DNA from: Paramecium tetraurelia
Lineage: Eukaryota > Ciliophora > Oligohymenophorea > Peniculida > Parameciidae
Assembly: GCF_000165425.1 (NCBI RefSeq)
Contig: NW_001799300.1
Location: 372,001-436,000 of the forward strand
DNA length: 64,000 nt
Direction of reading: 5' to 3'
Position 1 is the stretch's first letter; every line of letters starts with the position of its first letter. Made by a program: the position numbers and the translations under genes. Below the pieces are notes generated by a model. That model saw only the letters and a program-made list of their open reading frames with translations, ran no database searches and was not told the DNA's origin. This document shows positions 23,499-37,579 of the stretch, piece after piece.

Positions 23499-25049
23499 TC
23501 ATAATGTGATTGTTCTTCCGTCTGTTATAATACCCCAACCAATCAATCTAAATTTATTACTTAATCTTCTGCTGAATGCCACTTTCTCTTACAAACCAGT
23601 ACACACTGGATTATTGAGAGCCACTCTCATTATTTTCTAATAAAATGAATATTAATTATACATCTTCTCTGACTTCAATGACTCTTCCTGGTGTTTCATT
23701 TGACAAGACATTGAATTTCAACATTTCATCTTATTAAATCTTAGCGATCTTTTGTGTTTTTCCATCTTGTTATTGAGCACCTACGACTGAGACCATCAAA
23801 TAATAATTTATCTAAATAATATGTTATATACTATCTTACTTCTAATTCTCTATAGAGTTCAGGTAATTATTTAGGGAATCCTAAAACGCATCCAACAAGA
23901 TTGTCATTACGAGTTAAGGATGGGTCGATCAATAATCCAACACCAATAAGTCCTCCTGGGACAGCATAGACTAATTCATTTTATTCAGCATAGAGAGAAA
24001 CAACTCTTGTAGTAATAGGATGCCAAGTAGTTTGATTTCCATTCTTAGATTGTCTTCCTGGTCTGATTTCAACTTCATCTCCAACAGAGAGGATTCCCTA
24101 AAGGATTGAACCTCCTACTACACCTCCATGTAAATTTTCTGGTTTTTCACCAGGCTTATTGACATCAAAGGATCTATAATTATAAATATATGTATTACCT
24201 GATAATGATCATTTTGGGTGGTACTTGCAATTATCTATCTGGGATGGGGAAAAAGTTGCAAATTTGTTAGAGAACACAATCAATATTATATTTCAATTAA
24301 GCGGATACTGGTATGATTGGTGAATCTTCTGCTATGGTTCCTTTAATAAATCTAGTAATTTCTTCATAATTTCTGAGAGCAGCCTTGCTTCACTATTAAT
24401 GAAATTACCTGTTGATCTCTAAAGATAATATCTACTTTGTTTTGGATGACGATGACATATTTCAATTTAGTGATGACCAAGGCAACCAGATGCTCTTGAG
24501 TTTGAGGTTGAGGACAAGGCATGTTGGCAGCTACGATAAGTAATGCACAATCCATGACAGCAGCACCAGTCAACATTGTTGACATCAAAATATCATGTCC
24601 TGGACAATCGACAAAGGATATGTGTCTGACCAAAGTCATTACTTCCTTGCATAATTCGCATTGAGCATTGTCTTCCTTCTCACTTGAAAATGATTAATAG
24701 CATTGAGGCTCAGGACATTTTGGACATTTAAAGATTTTCGCATTGGCATAGCCCAATCTAATTGTGATGTTTCTCACTCTCTCTTATCTGAAACGCACAG
24801 TGCTTTAAAGTATTAGCATATCAAATACTTAATAGTTGATACAGATCTCACTAGAGTTGACTTTCCGTGAGCCACATGTCCAATTGTACCCACATTTATA
24901 GTAGCCTATCTACTAATTACTTCTTGTGAATTAGGAGTCAAATTTGGTATTTGTTCATAACTTTATTTCAACAAATGTGGTTAGCGTTTCATCAATTAGT
25001 CAACTTCATTATCTGTTAAACGTTGAGTTCCTTTTTTAAAAGTTTCCAT
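23499..25049 (-). CDS. Translation initiation factor eIF2, gamma subunit
   Basis: eIF2-gamma binds GTP and Met-tRNAi and delivers the initiator to the 40S subunit. Visible motifs, in order: G1 [12 protein letters not shown] (the alanine variant of the P-loop usual for eIF2-gamma), a zinc knuckle beginning [10 protein letters not shown] and closing with CELC, G3 DCPGHD within [20 protein letters not shown], and G4 NKVD in VIVIQNKVD. The C-terminal beta-barrel domain ends [33 protein letters not shown] at TGA 23499-23501, as in eukaryotic homologues. Several introns of about 25 nt interrupt the gene, for example after RDQQ. Length about 460-470 residues is usual for the family. The only unusual point is the expected ciliate glutamine codons. 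Confidence 0.95.
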
Positions 25050-25572
25050 GAATTAATTCTTTAATATTTAATAAAAATATTTATACAAAATAAATCACTA
25101 AATCAATTTATATTTATATTTGGATGTCTCCACTTGTTCCTGATTATTTCTAATCCCTATCTATTTATATAACCACTAAATTTATTATTATTTATTTTAA
25201 TTATATATTTCTCTCTTTAATATTGAACTTTTCAATATTTCATGATTTTTGTTTGATTTGCTAATAATAAAAATGACTATTGCATACAAATTTGTTATAA
25301 ATATTATATGATCATACTACATTACTGTTAAATCGTATTTAATATACCACCAAAAATAGTTCTTATATATTATAATTTAATTCACCTTAATTGAAATTGT
25401 TATATTATAAATTAATACAATGCCTTCACACACTTTAATATCATTATAATTTATACTATCACTTGCACTTAAAATATTATTACTAAATATTAAGTTGGGA
25501 TTAAACTCCTAAATTAGCATTGTTGATTAGATTTTAAATAGAAATTATTTTTAATTTAATTTTTGAAGTAAA
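25050..25572. other. AT-rich divergent intergenic region
   Basis: About 520 bp between the start of eIF2-gamma (minus) and the start of a coiled-coil gene (plus). Very AT-rich, with no protein-like frame and no RNA gene seen. Both promoters should be here. Confidence 0.5.
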
Positions 25573-26281
25573 ATGTTTTCATAAGCTTTCAGACGAGGTC
25601 AATAACCTTTACAATAGTAGCAATAACCGATGAATATTTCGTTCCATAAGTAAGAAACTGAGGTTATTTAGTTAATTGTAAGCCCAACAAACAAAATCCT
25701 TCTCTCAAACTCAATATGAGAAGGAGAATATTAGCCAATTTCTTGGTTCCACTAAAAGACAAAATCTAAATGAGTCCTTCTATTAAGAACAACAAGTACC
25801 TCAAATATCAGAAGTCTATCGCATTTTGGAGCAACTCCAACAGATGATGGTGGTCAAATTCAATGACTTCTAGAGTGTGATCAACGATCAAGAAAAAGCC
25901 ATCAGGCCATTGATTGAGTAAAATACCCAATTGAATAACCAATTAACCAATGTTCTTTAACAAAGTGAGAAGATACTCTCACAACTCACAGCCAATTTGG
26001 AGAAGAGTGAATAGATCAATAAAAGGAATTAAAAAAGGAAGAGCAACGAGGGTTCAGAAGGGGATCTGGGAGCAGTGTAACAACTACTCAAGACACTCGA
26101 TGATAGATTGAACAATTTATCAAATGAAGTGGAGATGATAGCAGAAACAAACAATAGATTCCAAGTGCAAGTGATGGAAGTTGTCAATATCGATAAGTTG
26201 GAACATCGTGAAAACATGCAGAGAGTATTGCAAGAGATGGATAAGGCAAAAAAGTCCATATCTAAAAAAATAAAACGTTGA
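25573..26281 (+). CDS. Coiled-coil protein, about 228 residues, unknown
   Basis: ATG 25573-25575 begins MFSQAFRRGQQPLQQQQQPM. A 22-nt intron (GTAAGA...TTTAG) after FH restores the frame into a long charged helix: EVYRILEQLQQMMVVKFNDF, NTQLNNQLTNVLQQSEKILS and KTLDDRLNNLSNEVEMIAET, ending in a basic tail (KKSISKKIKR) at TGA 26279-26281. The Gln-run near the N-terminus is encoded by CAA/CAG/TAA/TAG alike. Predicted almost wholly alpha-helical; no family recognised. Confidence 0.65.
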
Positions 26282-26615
26282 CATTTTTTTCATTATTATA
26301 TATATATGCTCATTATTATAAATCAGATTTCTTTCAGTAGAATTATTTGTTAATATTACACTTTCAAATTATTGTGAAAATCAAATAATAGCAAAATTTA
26401 AGGGGAAGAACAATGTAAGAATACCGAATGTTTCACTTTTGGATAAAATTTCGATAATTAAGAAAGTCTTGATTTGAAACTGAGGAATTCTAAAATAGTA
26501 TAGAATTATAGGAAATTAGAATATACGCAGATGAATATGGGAATGAAATGTGAGTGTTTGAGTGATTTTGAAAGTAGTGAGGGTAGTCAGTTGTTTATGA
26601 ATTAATATATATTAA
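26282..26615. other. Short intergenic stretch
   Basis: About 330 bp between two plus-strand genes, AT-rich with a short TATATATA tract near 26295. No gene or structured element recognised; it should carry the promoter of VPS13. Confidence 0.45.
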
Positions 26616-29600
26616 ATGTTTGAAGGTCTTATTTAGAAAGTATTGTTAGCCATCTTCGGAAGGTTTATAGATGGACTGGATAAGAAACAAATCAATTTGT
26701 CGTTTTTGAAGGGTAATTTGGTAATCGAGAACGTTTCGATAAAGAAGGAAGCTCTTGAGGCCTTGCAATTACCAATTGAATTAGTGTACAGTTCGATCCA
26801 GAGAATTGAAATAAATCTTCCGTGGAATAAATTGACTACTTAAAGAACAGAAATAAAGATCCATAGTGTCTTCTTGTTGGTCACCACTGTGTCTGAAGAC
26901 ATGTGGGGATTGGAGGAGATCAATTATTATAAACCAAAAGCAGCTCAAGTGAGAGCCTACATAAAGAAAGTGATGGATGAGGAAATAAGGAAGTAGGAAA
27001 CTACGCCAGATAACTAGGAACGTGATCAAAAGGAGGCAGGGTTTTTTCAAAAATAAATAACCAGAATAGTTGATAATCTTTACATTTCAATTTCCGATGT
27101 GCATTTCCGTTATGAACATTGTATTAGCAAACATTCTTTTTCGTGGGGCATCACTATAAACCATTATCACCTAAATAGACAGTGGATCCTGAGTGGAAAA
27201 TTTCATAAACATCTCCCTACATTCATGAACGGCAAGGACTCTACCTTTGTGAACAAACAGATACAATTATCGAAACTGGCAATGTATTGGAACTCCGATG
27301 ATCATTATCTCATTTTGAGTAGCATTATCAAACCATAGCATGACAAAAATATAGATGTTCAAAAAGTCATTGGCAAAATGGACCCATATAAAATTGACTT
27401 GGATCTTCATCAACGTACAGTGTATCAGATTGATGAAAAAATGCAGGCTAGGATATAGTCCAGATTATAGTAGGAATTGGTATACGAGCCAGATAATCTG
27501 ACCATGGGAATTAAAACATCCAAATCCTCAAAATACATATTCTGTCTTAATGCAGTAGCTAATGTTGTACAAACCTATCAGAATTTTAGGAAAGTCCCAG
27601 AATACAAGATTAAAGTGGAATTACAGGAAATGGATTTCAAAATCAAGCATACCCAATATAAAGAGATCTTAAAACTTGTCTCCATATTCAATCTTTACTA
27701 ATACAGTGCCAAATAGCAGATGGACTAGTATCTCACTACTGTTCTGCGACCTTAGCCATAAGATTTCCTGAAGATGGAAACTAACTCTCTCTACCTCAGA
27801 TCCTTATTTTAATATCTTGTTAAAGCATAGATCATGGAAATAAGAAGGAAAAGATTTCTTGAGTTCGAGATGAATGCCCTCTAAAGAAAAACTACACCAT
27901 CAGCATTATTGAAATCTTAGCATAGAGAGTTAAGATAGTATCAATAAATTGTGATCAAGACTTCAATAACTACATTATAGATGTGGGCCAAACAAGCTTT
28001 GGAAATATATGAGCGAGCCAAAGAGCACCATCAAATTGAGTAGGCTTTCAAGAAGGAAATAGAAAAAGCATATAAACCATCAGCTTTTATGGATGAGGAA
28101 ACCTATGTTTATTTAGAGTTTAGATTGTCAATTGTTAAAGGCAGTTTAAAATTATTACGAAAACACAAGAATTTAGAAGAGGGATTCACCCTTTTGTGGA
28201 AGAATTTTGATTACTTTTTGCAGAAGAGAAGAAATAATTTTGAAGTGGAGTAAATAATACAAGATATGGAGGTTTAGATGTTTAGCGTTGAAGAGAAGAA
28301 CGATATAATTGTACCTATAGTTAAGAAGATAAAGAGTTATGATATTTAGGAGAAACCTCTCATCTATTTCAAATTGGAGAAGCATCCCCTATCCAGACCC
28401 AATTACTTCACTAGCATTTATTTGGATGTTCAAAAGATCGAATTCATGGTGTTTGTAGCATCATTATAACGAGTAATTGCCTATTTCAGAATGCCTCCCC
28501 AAGATGATAAGCAATAAGAGGGCAAAGTGAAAGAGAACATAAGCAAGAATAAGAAGGAGCAGAAGAACAAGAATGATGACCCAGATTCTGATAAGAAAAT
28601 AGAAACTCAAACCAAAAACTATATCAGTATCACTATTTAATCTCCAATTGTTATTATTCCAAATCAATAGATCAATGATTTACATTCAGATTGTTGGGTA
28701 TTGAAATTGGGAGACCTGGAAATAATTACTGTCGATGATAGACAAGTACCTGGTTTCATTAAATTAGGATCTGATCATTACAGAAGATTGGGCGTGAGTG
28801 GAGAAAGCATGGGGAAATCACGAATAGTGGAATAATAATAGCCTTTATTGACTGTTCACAATGAAAAGAATTAGCTTGTTAGTTAGTTTAATTTTACTCA
28901 GGTTAATTCGATTAATCCATTGGAAAAATCATCGTCACTCCAACATTTATAATAGCCATAATAGCATTCTCTCTAATAGCAACATTAAAGAAAGCATCAT
29001 AAATCTTAGAATTACGATAATTATGTTATGAAATTAAAATCAGTGTAATTGCAATATTTTTCATCCATTCACTACTTTTACAATTACTAGAAATTGAGTT
29101 AAACTTCAAGGGGAATGGAGATCTTGAATAATCCATTGAGGATGAGATCCAAAAAGTATGATGTCTTGGAGGATTTCTCTATGGAATTGAATCTTTATTT
29201 CAAAAAGAGCAGTCAAGCCAATCTCCCTTAAACAAAGATCAATTTTGAATTGCCCTCTTTGACTGCTTCAATCAATCCTGAAGTGCCTTACACATTTTAA
29301 AAGTTGATGCAAACAATAAATGATTTAAGTGCTGATCAATCCTTAAGTAGCATATTACAATAGGAGAAATCCAAGTTGATTAAATATAGTTCATGCAAAG
29401 GGATCCTGAGAAAGAGAGGCAAATTCTTAAGATCTTGGTCATCCTACTTTGCAGTATTGTCTGGATGGTACATATACTTGTATCAGAATGAGAGTGATGT
29501 TGACTATAATCAATATGTTGGACTACGAGATGTAGTGGTATCTGAAGCATAATAAGATATAGGAGTGTAGAACTCGTTCAAGATCAAATCTAAGAAGGAG

Positions 29601-32600
29601 ATCATCTACTTCTAGGCCAAATCACCATAGGAGAAGAACAGGTGGTTCAAATTCATTCAATAGAAGATTCATGACATCAAAACCAAAACAAATAATCTCA
29701 AAATTGGATCAGATAATACAGTGCCACAATAAAATGATAAGAGTAAGAGGGAATTTGAATAAACAGCAAAGCAAATGCCAAAAGTGAATGATGAATTGTA
29801 GACCAAATATAGATTCCAAATCAAGAGGTTTTAAATTGAATTGAAGTACAATCAATAATCTGAGATCTTAATAACATTCGATTAAATTAAGTTGCTGAGT
29901 CTCTCAGGAATAAATGATAATTACTAAGAATTTACAATTTCTTCCATTTCAATTGAAGATCATGGACAATCCATTTTGAGATCCATCCATTATTCTCAAC
30001 CAAACACTCCTAACATAATGAAAGTAAGGCCAAGTATAGCTGAAAATAAATTACTAAGAAAGATTAAATAGGTTACAGATTATAAGGAAGAGGAAGCCTA
30101 GCAAATTCATGGAGCTATAAGAGTTCGAATGTGCAACACAGACTCTCATCAACCCAATCAACCTTAATCGTACATAGTAGCTTAGCTTTCCTCTTTGGAA
30201 GCTCATTATCTAGAGTCCTTTCTTGCCAAAATCAACTTATTCTTAGTCCGTCCATCTTTGTAGAAGAGCAAAGAAAGTGCTACTGATTTAAGTGAATTTA
30301 CAGATACTACACAACAAACTACAACCATGAAATACACTCAAATACCAGTTAGTGAAAACCAAGTTCATGTAGACTAGATAGGATTTTGACAAAAGTGAAT
30401 ATTAAGAGTGTGAGATCATTTACATTGCAAAAGTCTTCAGTCTCAGATTCTGAATTGCATGAAGGTCAATATGCTGAAAGCAATGAGAAATTACCTGAGA
30501 GTGTCATAAAGGTTTCCATTCTAACTCAAGATATTAAGTTGATTGTGATTGTTTTAGAGAAAGAGAAAGACAAAGAAAAGCCTAACGAATTTTTATAATT
30601 GCAAGTAAATTAAATAGGTGCAGTGTTGACCATTAGTGATGACGAATACTTTATCGAAGGACATATTTAGAAAATAGAAATTATTGATTTAAAGTCATTG
30701 CAAGGAAATCGGCATATGTTTTTGGGGAAGAAGGAACAAAAAGAGAGGAAAAAAACTAATGAAGAGAAGATCAAGAAAAATATTGGCATTCCAGGATTAA
30801 CTATATTCTCAAATAAGCAATAAATTGAAAAAGAGATGGTGTAATTTAAATATTCTAAATTCAAAATCCCAAGCAATAACAATGATGTTTCAGATGATCT
30901 TTATTTGATAGTCAGAGATTGTTTCATAGATTACTTGCATGCTACAATTATAAAGGTTCTAAGTTTATTAGAGATTGCTTAGAAGAAAAAGCAGGCCAAT
31001 CAGGAAGAAAATGAGTAAGATTTAGAACTTATCAAATAGAAACTCAATTCTCCTTCATTTTTCAAGATTAAAGTCTTACTCGAAAACCCAAAGATACTTA
31101 TTAAACCTGCTGGGAATATTAATCAGTCCTTTGAACTTCAAATTAAGTAAGTAAGTTTTGAGTTGGATGCTAGCTAAGAGAAAAATAAAATTCTTGAGAT
31201 GTCTGTAAGGGCCAATAAGAAATAGATCCAAATAGTTGACAAATTGGATTCGCTGTGGTGGTAAATCATAGTTGTCTCTGCAGACACAATGAGAATCTAG
31301 ATTAGAAGTTCCTCTGAATTGCAATACATATCAAACCCATTTTCTGGAGTGTTACGTATCCAAACACCTATGTTTGTGAGTGAATACGAAACTATATTTC
31401 CTAACATAGTTCTTAATAGGAACCAAGAGATCAGAATCAAAGTAACTGATATTCAACTGAACATCTTAAGGAATCATTATTTATTCTTATTGCAGGTTAT
31501 GCAAACCTAATATGAAATTTAGAGTTTAAAGACTTAGAAGAAGAGAAAGCAGTAATAGTAAGTGAAGAAATAGCAGAATCAAGCTGCATTGATATTCAAA
31601 CTATCAAAAATCACCATCAGACTAATGGATGAATGCAATTAGTTTGCCTCACAAGGTCAATTTCTCAGACCTTTGGTGGATTTAAGTTTATTAGACATTG
31701 TATTTCAATTTAAGACGAATATATCCTTGCAAGTTTAAGATCTAAAAAGCACATACTACCAGTATCCGCTATAAGATGATAACAATTTGACAGTGAGAAT
31801 ATAACATGTGCATCAATAATATATATTTGGAACGGAAAAAATTAGAGGAATTTTTGGATGAGGACATTTTGGAGGAAAAGGTTAAGGAAGTGAAGGAACT
31901 GATCAATGAGATGAAGATGGAATTTTATAATGAGTAACCAGTGAGTAGATTTGATATAGATGACAAATTGAGTGTCAAAGCAATATTAGGTGAGGACTCT
32001 ACAGATGTCAGTATTAATATTGGTGAATAGAAATACTTGATTAATGCGTATTACCTTAAGACAATCGCTTTGTTTTTTGAAATACCTAAATATGAAGATG
32101 AAATGAAAAGTTAATAATCTCCACCTTCACAATAAACTATTCAAGCTTAATACAAGTAAAAATAGCCTCTATTAAATGTGAACATTATTTTACTCAAGAC
32201 TCTAATAATCACTCATAATGAAGCATTAAAAAACTGTTTGGTTTTGCAATTGGATTCGTTTATCAAAGTTGAATGATGAATTAAATAACGAAGCTCATCG
32301 TAACTACCATTTAAAGAATAAAGAAATATATTCAAATCAATAGAATATAAAGAATAGAAAATTGGAGTTGGAGTCTCACAATATCAGTGTTTAATGCCAA
32401 CTTTGCAGCTATCTAAAAGATATCAAAATAGACTAAGAAAAAGATGATATTATATCCAATAAAAATTGAGTTCAATAGAAACCAATTTACTTGTGAGTGT
32501 GATATAAATTACTCTAATTATAAGTTAGATGGCCAGCATGAATAAATATCTAATATCATAACATAGGATTAATTAAGGTTTGATAAAATTAGAATCAATA

Positions 32601-35600
32601 CTTCACACAATGATTATGCTCTGATACTACAAACAGTCTAGTATTAACAAGAATAGGTTAAGTTGTGCGACTAATTTTTCAGTGATGATCAAGAATCTTC
32701 TGTTAATGAAACCATAATTCGTTAGTTGCCTATTAAGCCATCATTAGTGACTGAATTGACGATTCTGAGTAGGAATGATACAAAAAGAAAGAGTTTCTTG
32801 CCTGGAAAATCGCAATTAAGCAGGTTAAAATCAAGTGTGCTCTAAGGGTCTCAATAGAAGGATGAAGTAATGTAGGTGTTTTATGCAGGAGTAGATTAAG
32901 ACATGGAGATGGTTAAAGAGGAGGAGATTTTGTCTGAATAGGAGTACCAATATGAAACAATAAAGCCATAGGTGAAAATAAATAGAATGAAGATAAAGTT
33001 GGATCTTCTGGAGATAGTATTGGTTAATGATATTAACAAATCATTCGCTCCATTATTACTCTTTAGATTTAATGTGAAGAAATTTATGTTTGATCAAAAC
33101 TACATCAGCAAAGCATTGAAATGTTTATTCCAAATTGAATTGATGTATTTCAATCCTGTTGTGAGTAAGATGGAACCCATCATAGAACCCTATCTATCAG
33201 AATTGTTGATTGTACAACAAAATCAATATATGCAAACAATCCATATTAATGGCCTTACACCCATTTTGGATATGAATCTATCCACTGATATGATCCTCAA
33301 TCTATACAAGACGTTGACTCAATGGCAGTAATTAGACTAGGATGATGAAGAGGACACCTTCAGAAGAAATGAATCCAAGAAGATTACGAGATTGGCTAGT
33401 ATGAAGGGTATCTCTTTCAAAGAAAACCAAGATAATGTGACTCTCTTTTCACTTCATAATAAGAGTGGGTATGCTCTGAAGGTTTAGAAGAATGGAAATG
33501 ATGGTTTAATAGAAATATCAAATAATGATTCTAAAAATTATGAGGTACAATCTCATGATGAGGATTATGCTAAGACCTTTGAAAGTGACACAAGACTAAT
33601 GATTAAATTTTTAGATGCTTCAATGGCTCAAAATGCTATTAGTAATGTTCCTATCAATTATGCTGGAGTTAAAAAATTATAATGGAATGACCAAGCATAA
33701 TACTATGTACTCAGTACTTAAATTGAGAACTTGTAGAAAACAATTACCATTTATTCTCCGTACATGTTTGTTAATCAAACAGATTGTGATTTGTCCATCA
33801 AATTATCTTGCATCAAAATTACAAAGAACTTTATCCTCAAACCAGGAGAACAAGCGGCCATGCCTCAAGAATTGTATAAGGACGATAGTTTTATTGTGAT
33901 TCATTTCTCAGATTCCAAATACACCAAATTAACTCAACCAAACGAACCCATATTCATTAAGAGGATATTCCATGACATTACCATTTTAATACATCACTAC
34001 CCATGTTACACCTTAGCCACTCTCAATACTACCTTAGTTTAGAATGTCAAATATATTGAATTTAAACCAGCCTTTATTTTATACAATTTATTACCAGTTC
34101 CTCTTTAGTTTCTGTTTCACTCAAATGAGAATCTGGAAATTCAAAAATTCATCATCAATCATTACAAGAGACCCAACAACGTAATTCAATACGAAAAGCA
34201 ATAATCGGCATTGTCCAGAGGGAATTCATTGTCACATTTGTAGAATGATTAACATGATAACCTAGTGAGATCAGTAACAATTACAGAATTTAATTACACA
34301 GCAACAATTAAAGTAGAATCAGGATTGATAGAAGTAGTTCCTTAAGGGCAATTATAGTTGCATTGGTTGAAGAATGGGGATCATTTGGGAATCAATTTAC
34401 ATGTCAGTGGCTTCGAATTAAGTTAGTAATAAGATATTACATAAGCCACTGAATTTGAATTGAGAGACACTAATAATAGTTAAAGTTGCCACATCAAGGT
34501 AGAAAAGGAACAGGCTAAATAGACCAAATTGATTTATTTTTCAGTCCAAACTTGTATTATTAACACAACAAATCAACGATTAAAATATTACACTTTGAAA
34601 GATGAAAAGCCACTACTATTATCAGGATAAAACAAGGAACCTAAACCAGACAAAGAGAGTTTTGAGAGCAATTATGAAAAGATCTAAATAACTGACACCA
34701 TTAAATATTTGATGATAGGAGTGGAGGATTGCATCTCCAATGAGGTTAATGTTGGTATCTTGGGTTCTTTGGGATTGCAATTGAAGTAAAAACATGGAGG
34801 TATCGTTTCATTAAACGAGTTCGGTATTCACATTTCATTGGCAAACAACGTAATTAGAAAGGGTGTCTATACCAAAGTCATTGAGATTATGCCGAGATTT
34901 GTGGTGTTGAATAATACAGGTGTACAAATCAATATTTGTTAATCGGGATATGAGTCATAACCAAAACGATTAAATCCGAACGAGAGATATCATTTGATTT
35001 GGCCTGATTGCAGATTAGAGAAATCAATCAGAGTCTAGAAGTGCGGTAAATACAATTGGAGTGGAGACTTGTTTATTAATGAAATTAGAAGTACAAACTT
35101 CTTTTCTTCTGGCACTAATGAAAATAGTTAATAATTAAGCAACATTTCCATAGAACAGCAGAAGAGTCGAATATTTGAGAAATCAGGCATCTACAAATAG
35201 TTCAATCTGAAGAAATACGATCCTTAAGAGTTTCTCAATTATAAAGAATCATTGCCATTGCAAACCTCAATGCTTTGCTAATCAAGTTAGGATTTCTTTA
35301 AGGATTGCTTGTTCTTGACTGCTGAAATTACGAAGGTCAAGGCCACCAATTTCATTTTACTGGAACAACAAAATGAGGAGAATCAGCTCTACAAATTGGT
35401 CAACAAGTGTAGGCCATTCAAAATACATTATGGATAAGATAGTTATAACAGCTTTTAAGAGTGGGTGTTGGATTGCGATTAAACAGTGCCTTTTTCTTGG
35501 GAACAACCTAGTCATTCATTCAAGCTTAAAGTCAAATTTGTTTACAATCAGAAAGTTGAACATATTGAAATCATAGATTTCTAATAATAGGAGAGTCTTT

Positions 35601-37579
35601 AGGAGATCAAATTTTCTAATTATTTTGTGTGGATAAAGTCTGAATTCTAAGGATAAACCAGAGTCATTACATTTTAATAAGTCAATGAAACCATGCGCAA
35701 TATGACTACTTCTCATAAACGAGAAATTGAGGATATTCACAAGTTAATTAAATTGTACATCTCTCAATTAGGTATTTCCATAATAACAAAGCGGTAAAAC
35801 ATGCTTCTTGAAGCCAACTACATATATATGAGTGGAATTGAATTAGGAATCATGCAGACTGAAAATGAAACTACTGCTCAATTGAGAGTCAAGTTTTTTC
35901 ATATTGATAATAACACTTCTTTGGATACTACTACTCCCGTCTTGATGACATTGAGAAGGTACTATTAAGTCACACATGATCGAAATTACTACTTTTTAGA
36001 AGCCAGTTGTTCCTTTGAACATTAAGTCAAAGCCATTTTACTGTACAATTCCATCAAAATCTACATTTAGCCATTCCAATTACAATTTGACGAAGAATAT
36101 ATTCAAGTAGTTCTTGAAACCATCAAGTAAGTCAAATAGTGTCTCTAAAACTAATTTGAATTAGAGTATAATGGATCACCTCACTCAATCAAATCTTTAT
36201 GTTTCTAAACTCCTTAACAAAGACATTATTACTTGGAATCTATGTTTTAATAGAACTCATCCAACCCTTGTATTGTATGGAAGTCTCTAGAAATTAAAAG
36301 ATCAAAGAAATAGGTTTACATCAAAGAGTTTGTTCTCTCCAAAATCGATTTACGATTCTCGTTTCATAAAAGATTCAGAACAAATATTTAATATGATGAA
36401 AATGTATTCAATCTATTTTCTACAGCCATTGGAGCTACAGTCTAAAACTTTAATGAAGCTGAAATCATCCTAGATTGTTTCAGATTAAGATCAGTCTATG
36501 ATTCAAAAGATATTGTACTCCAATCTATTTAAGATCATTATAAGAGTGAGATTATCAGAGCTATCTTAAAAATAATTGGATCCATTGAAATCATTGGAAA
36601 TCCAGTTAAGTTTGTGCAATAAATTACAAATGGAGTTGTTGACTTTGTTGAAATGCCCATACAAGGTTTACGACATGGTCCACTTGAATTTGGTGTTGGA
36701 TTATGCAAGGGTACAGGATCTCTATTAAAAAATACAGTTGCTGGAGCCTTCTACTCTGTTAACAAAGTCACTGGATCTATCAGTGCAAGTGTTTCATTAC
36801 TTACTATGGATGATGATTATTTGGAAAAACGAAGAATATTCATGTTGAAAAGACCTGATCATGTTTTGGATGGATTATCCTAAGCAGGTCATTGTCTTTA
36901 TAATGGATTTTCTAATGGAATTACTGGTGTTGTCACCCAACCATATCAAGAAACTCAAAAAAATGGATTAAAAGGATTCGTTAAGGGCACCCTGAAGGGA
37001 TTATCTGGTTTGGTTGTTAAGCCTATAGCTGGAGTTCTAGATGCCAGTGCAAAAGCAGCCGAAGGTGTTGTTTCGACTGCCACTCATTTCGATGATAAAC
37101 CAAATGACACCCGAATCAGATATCCAAGGATTTTCTATGAGAAATCTAAATACTTTTAAAAGTATATTGCTTTAGATGCTCAGGTAGTTAATTTCCTGGT
37201 TGGCTTTATGAATGGAAGATATAAGGACATCGAAATCGTTACCTGCTTTCACTTGAAGGAAACTGAAACCTAACTCAACAACATGCAGAGACAAATATTA
37301 TCTGCTACTAAATCGATTCATGAATGTTTTAAGTATACTTCTAAAATACTAATACTATCATATTAATATATTTTAGTACTTGAGAACATGACACTTGTGT
37401 AAGAGATCATAACAAAAGAAATCGTAGAAATATCACAGCCAATTAATGGATTCCTTAGACTCTCAACAGAATTCAAACAAAATATAGAAATCAACATACT
37501 GTTAGATGAAATCGAATTGAAAAAAGCCACATCATTATTAGATTACTTACATTAATAAGTTAAAAGTCAATATGATTGA
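26616..37579 (+). CDS. VPS13: VPS13-type bridge lipid-transfer protein with internal PH domain
   Basis: Close to 3,650 residues, the size of VPS13 proteins, which form a hydrophobic groove that moves phospholipids between organelles. The start MFEGLIQKVLLAIFGRFIDG is the classic chorein N-terminus, followed by LPWNKL. A PH domain is inserted at about 29395-29700 (CKGILRKRGKFLRSWSSYFA, IYFQAKSPQEKNRWFKFI). The adaptor-binding SHR-BD/VAB region is near 33600-35150 (HGGIVSLNEFGIHISLANNV, IEIMPRFVVLNNTGVQINI). The C-terminal domain is at 36540-37200 (HGPLEFGVGLCKGTGSLLKN, NGLKGFVKGTLKGLSGLVVK). Frame breaks occur at the T4 run 30384-30387 and the A6 run 31836-31841. A third, near 32270, can be bridged by a 26-nt GTTG...GAAG intron. 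The homopolymer positions suggest consensus errors, but a decaying duplicate is possible. No start-region doubt. Confidence 0.9.

Noticed and set aside
7976-37579. A cluster of ER contact-site genes (EMC8/9, VAP, VPS13, p24) as a co-regulated system
   Set aside because: They are on different strands, separated by unrelated genes, and share no visible regulatory element; chance grouping is sufficient.
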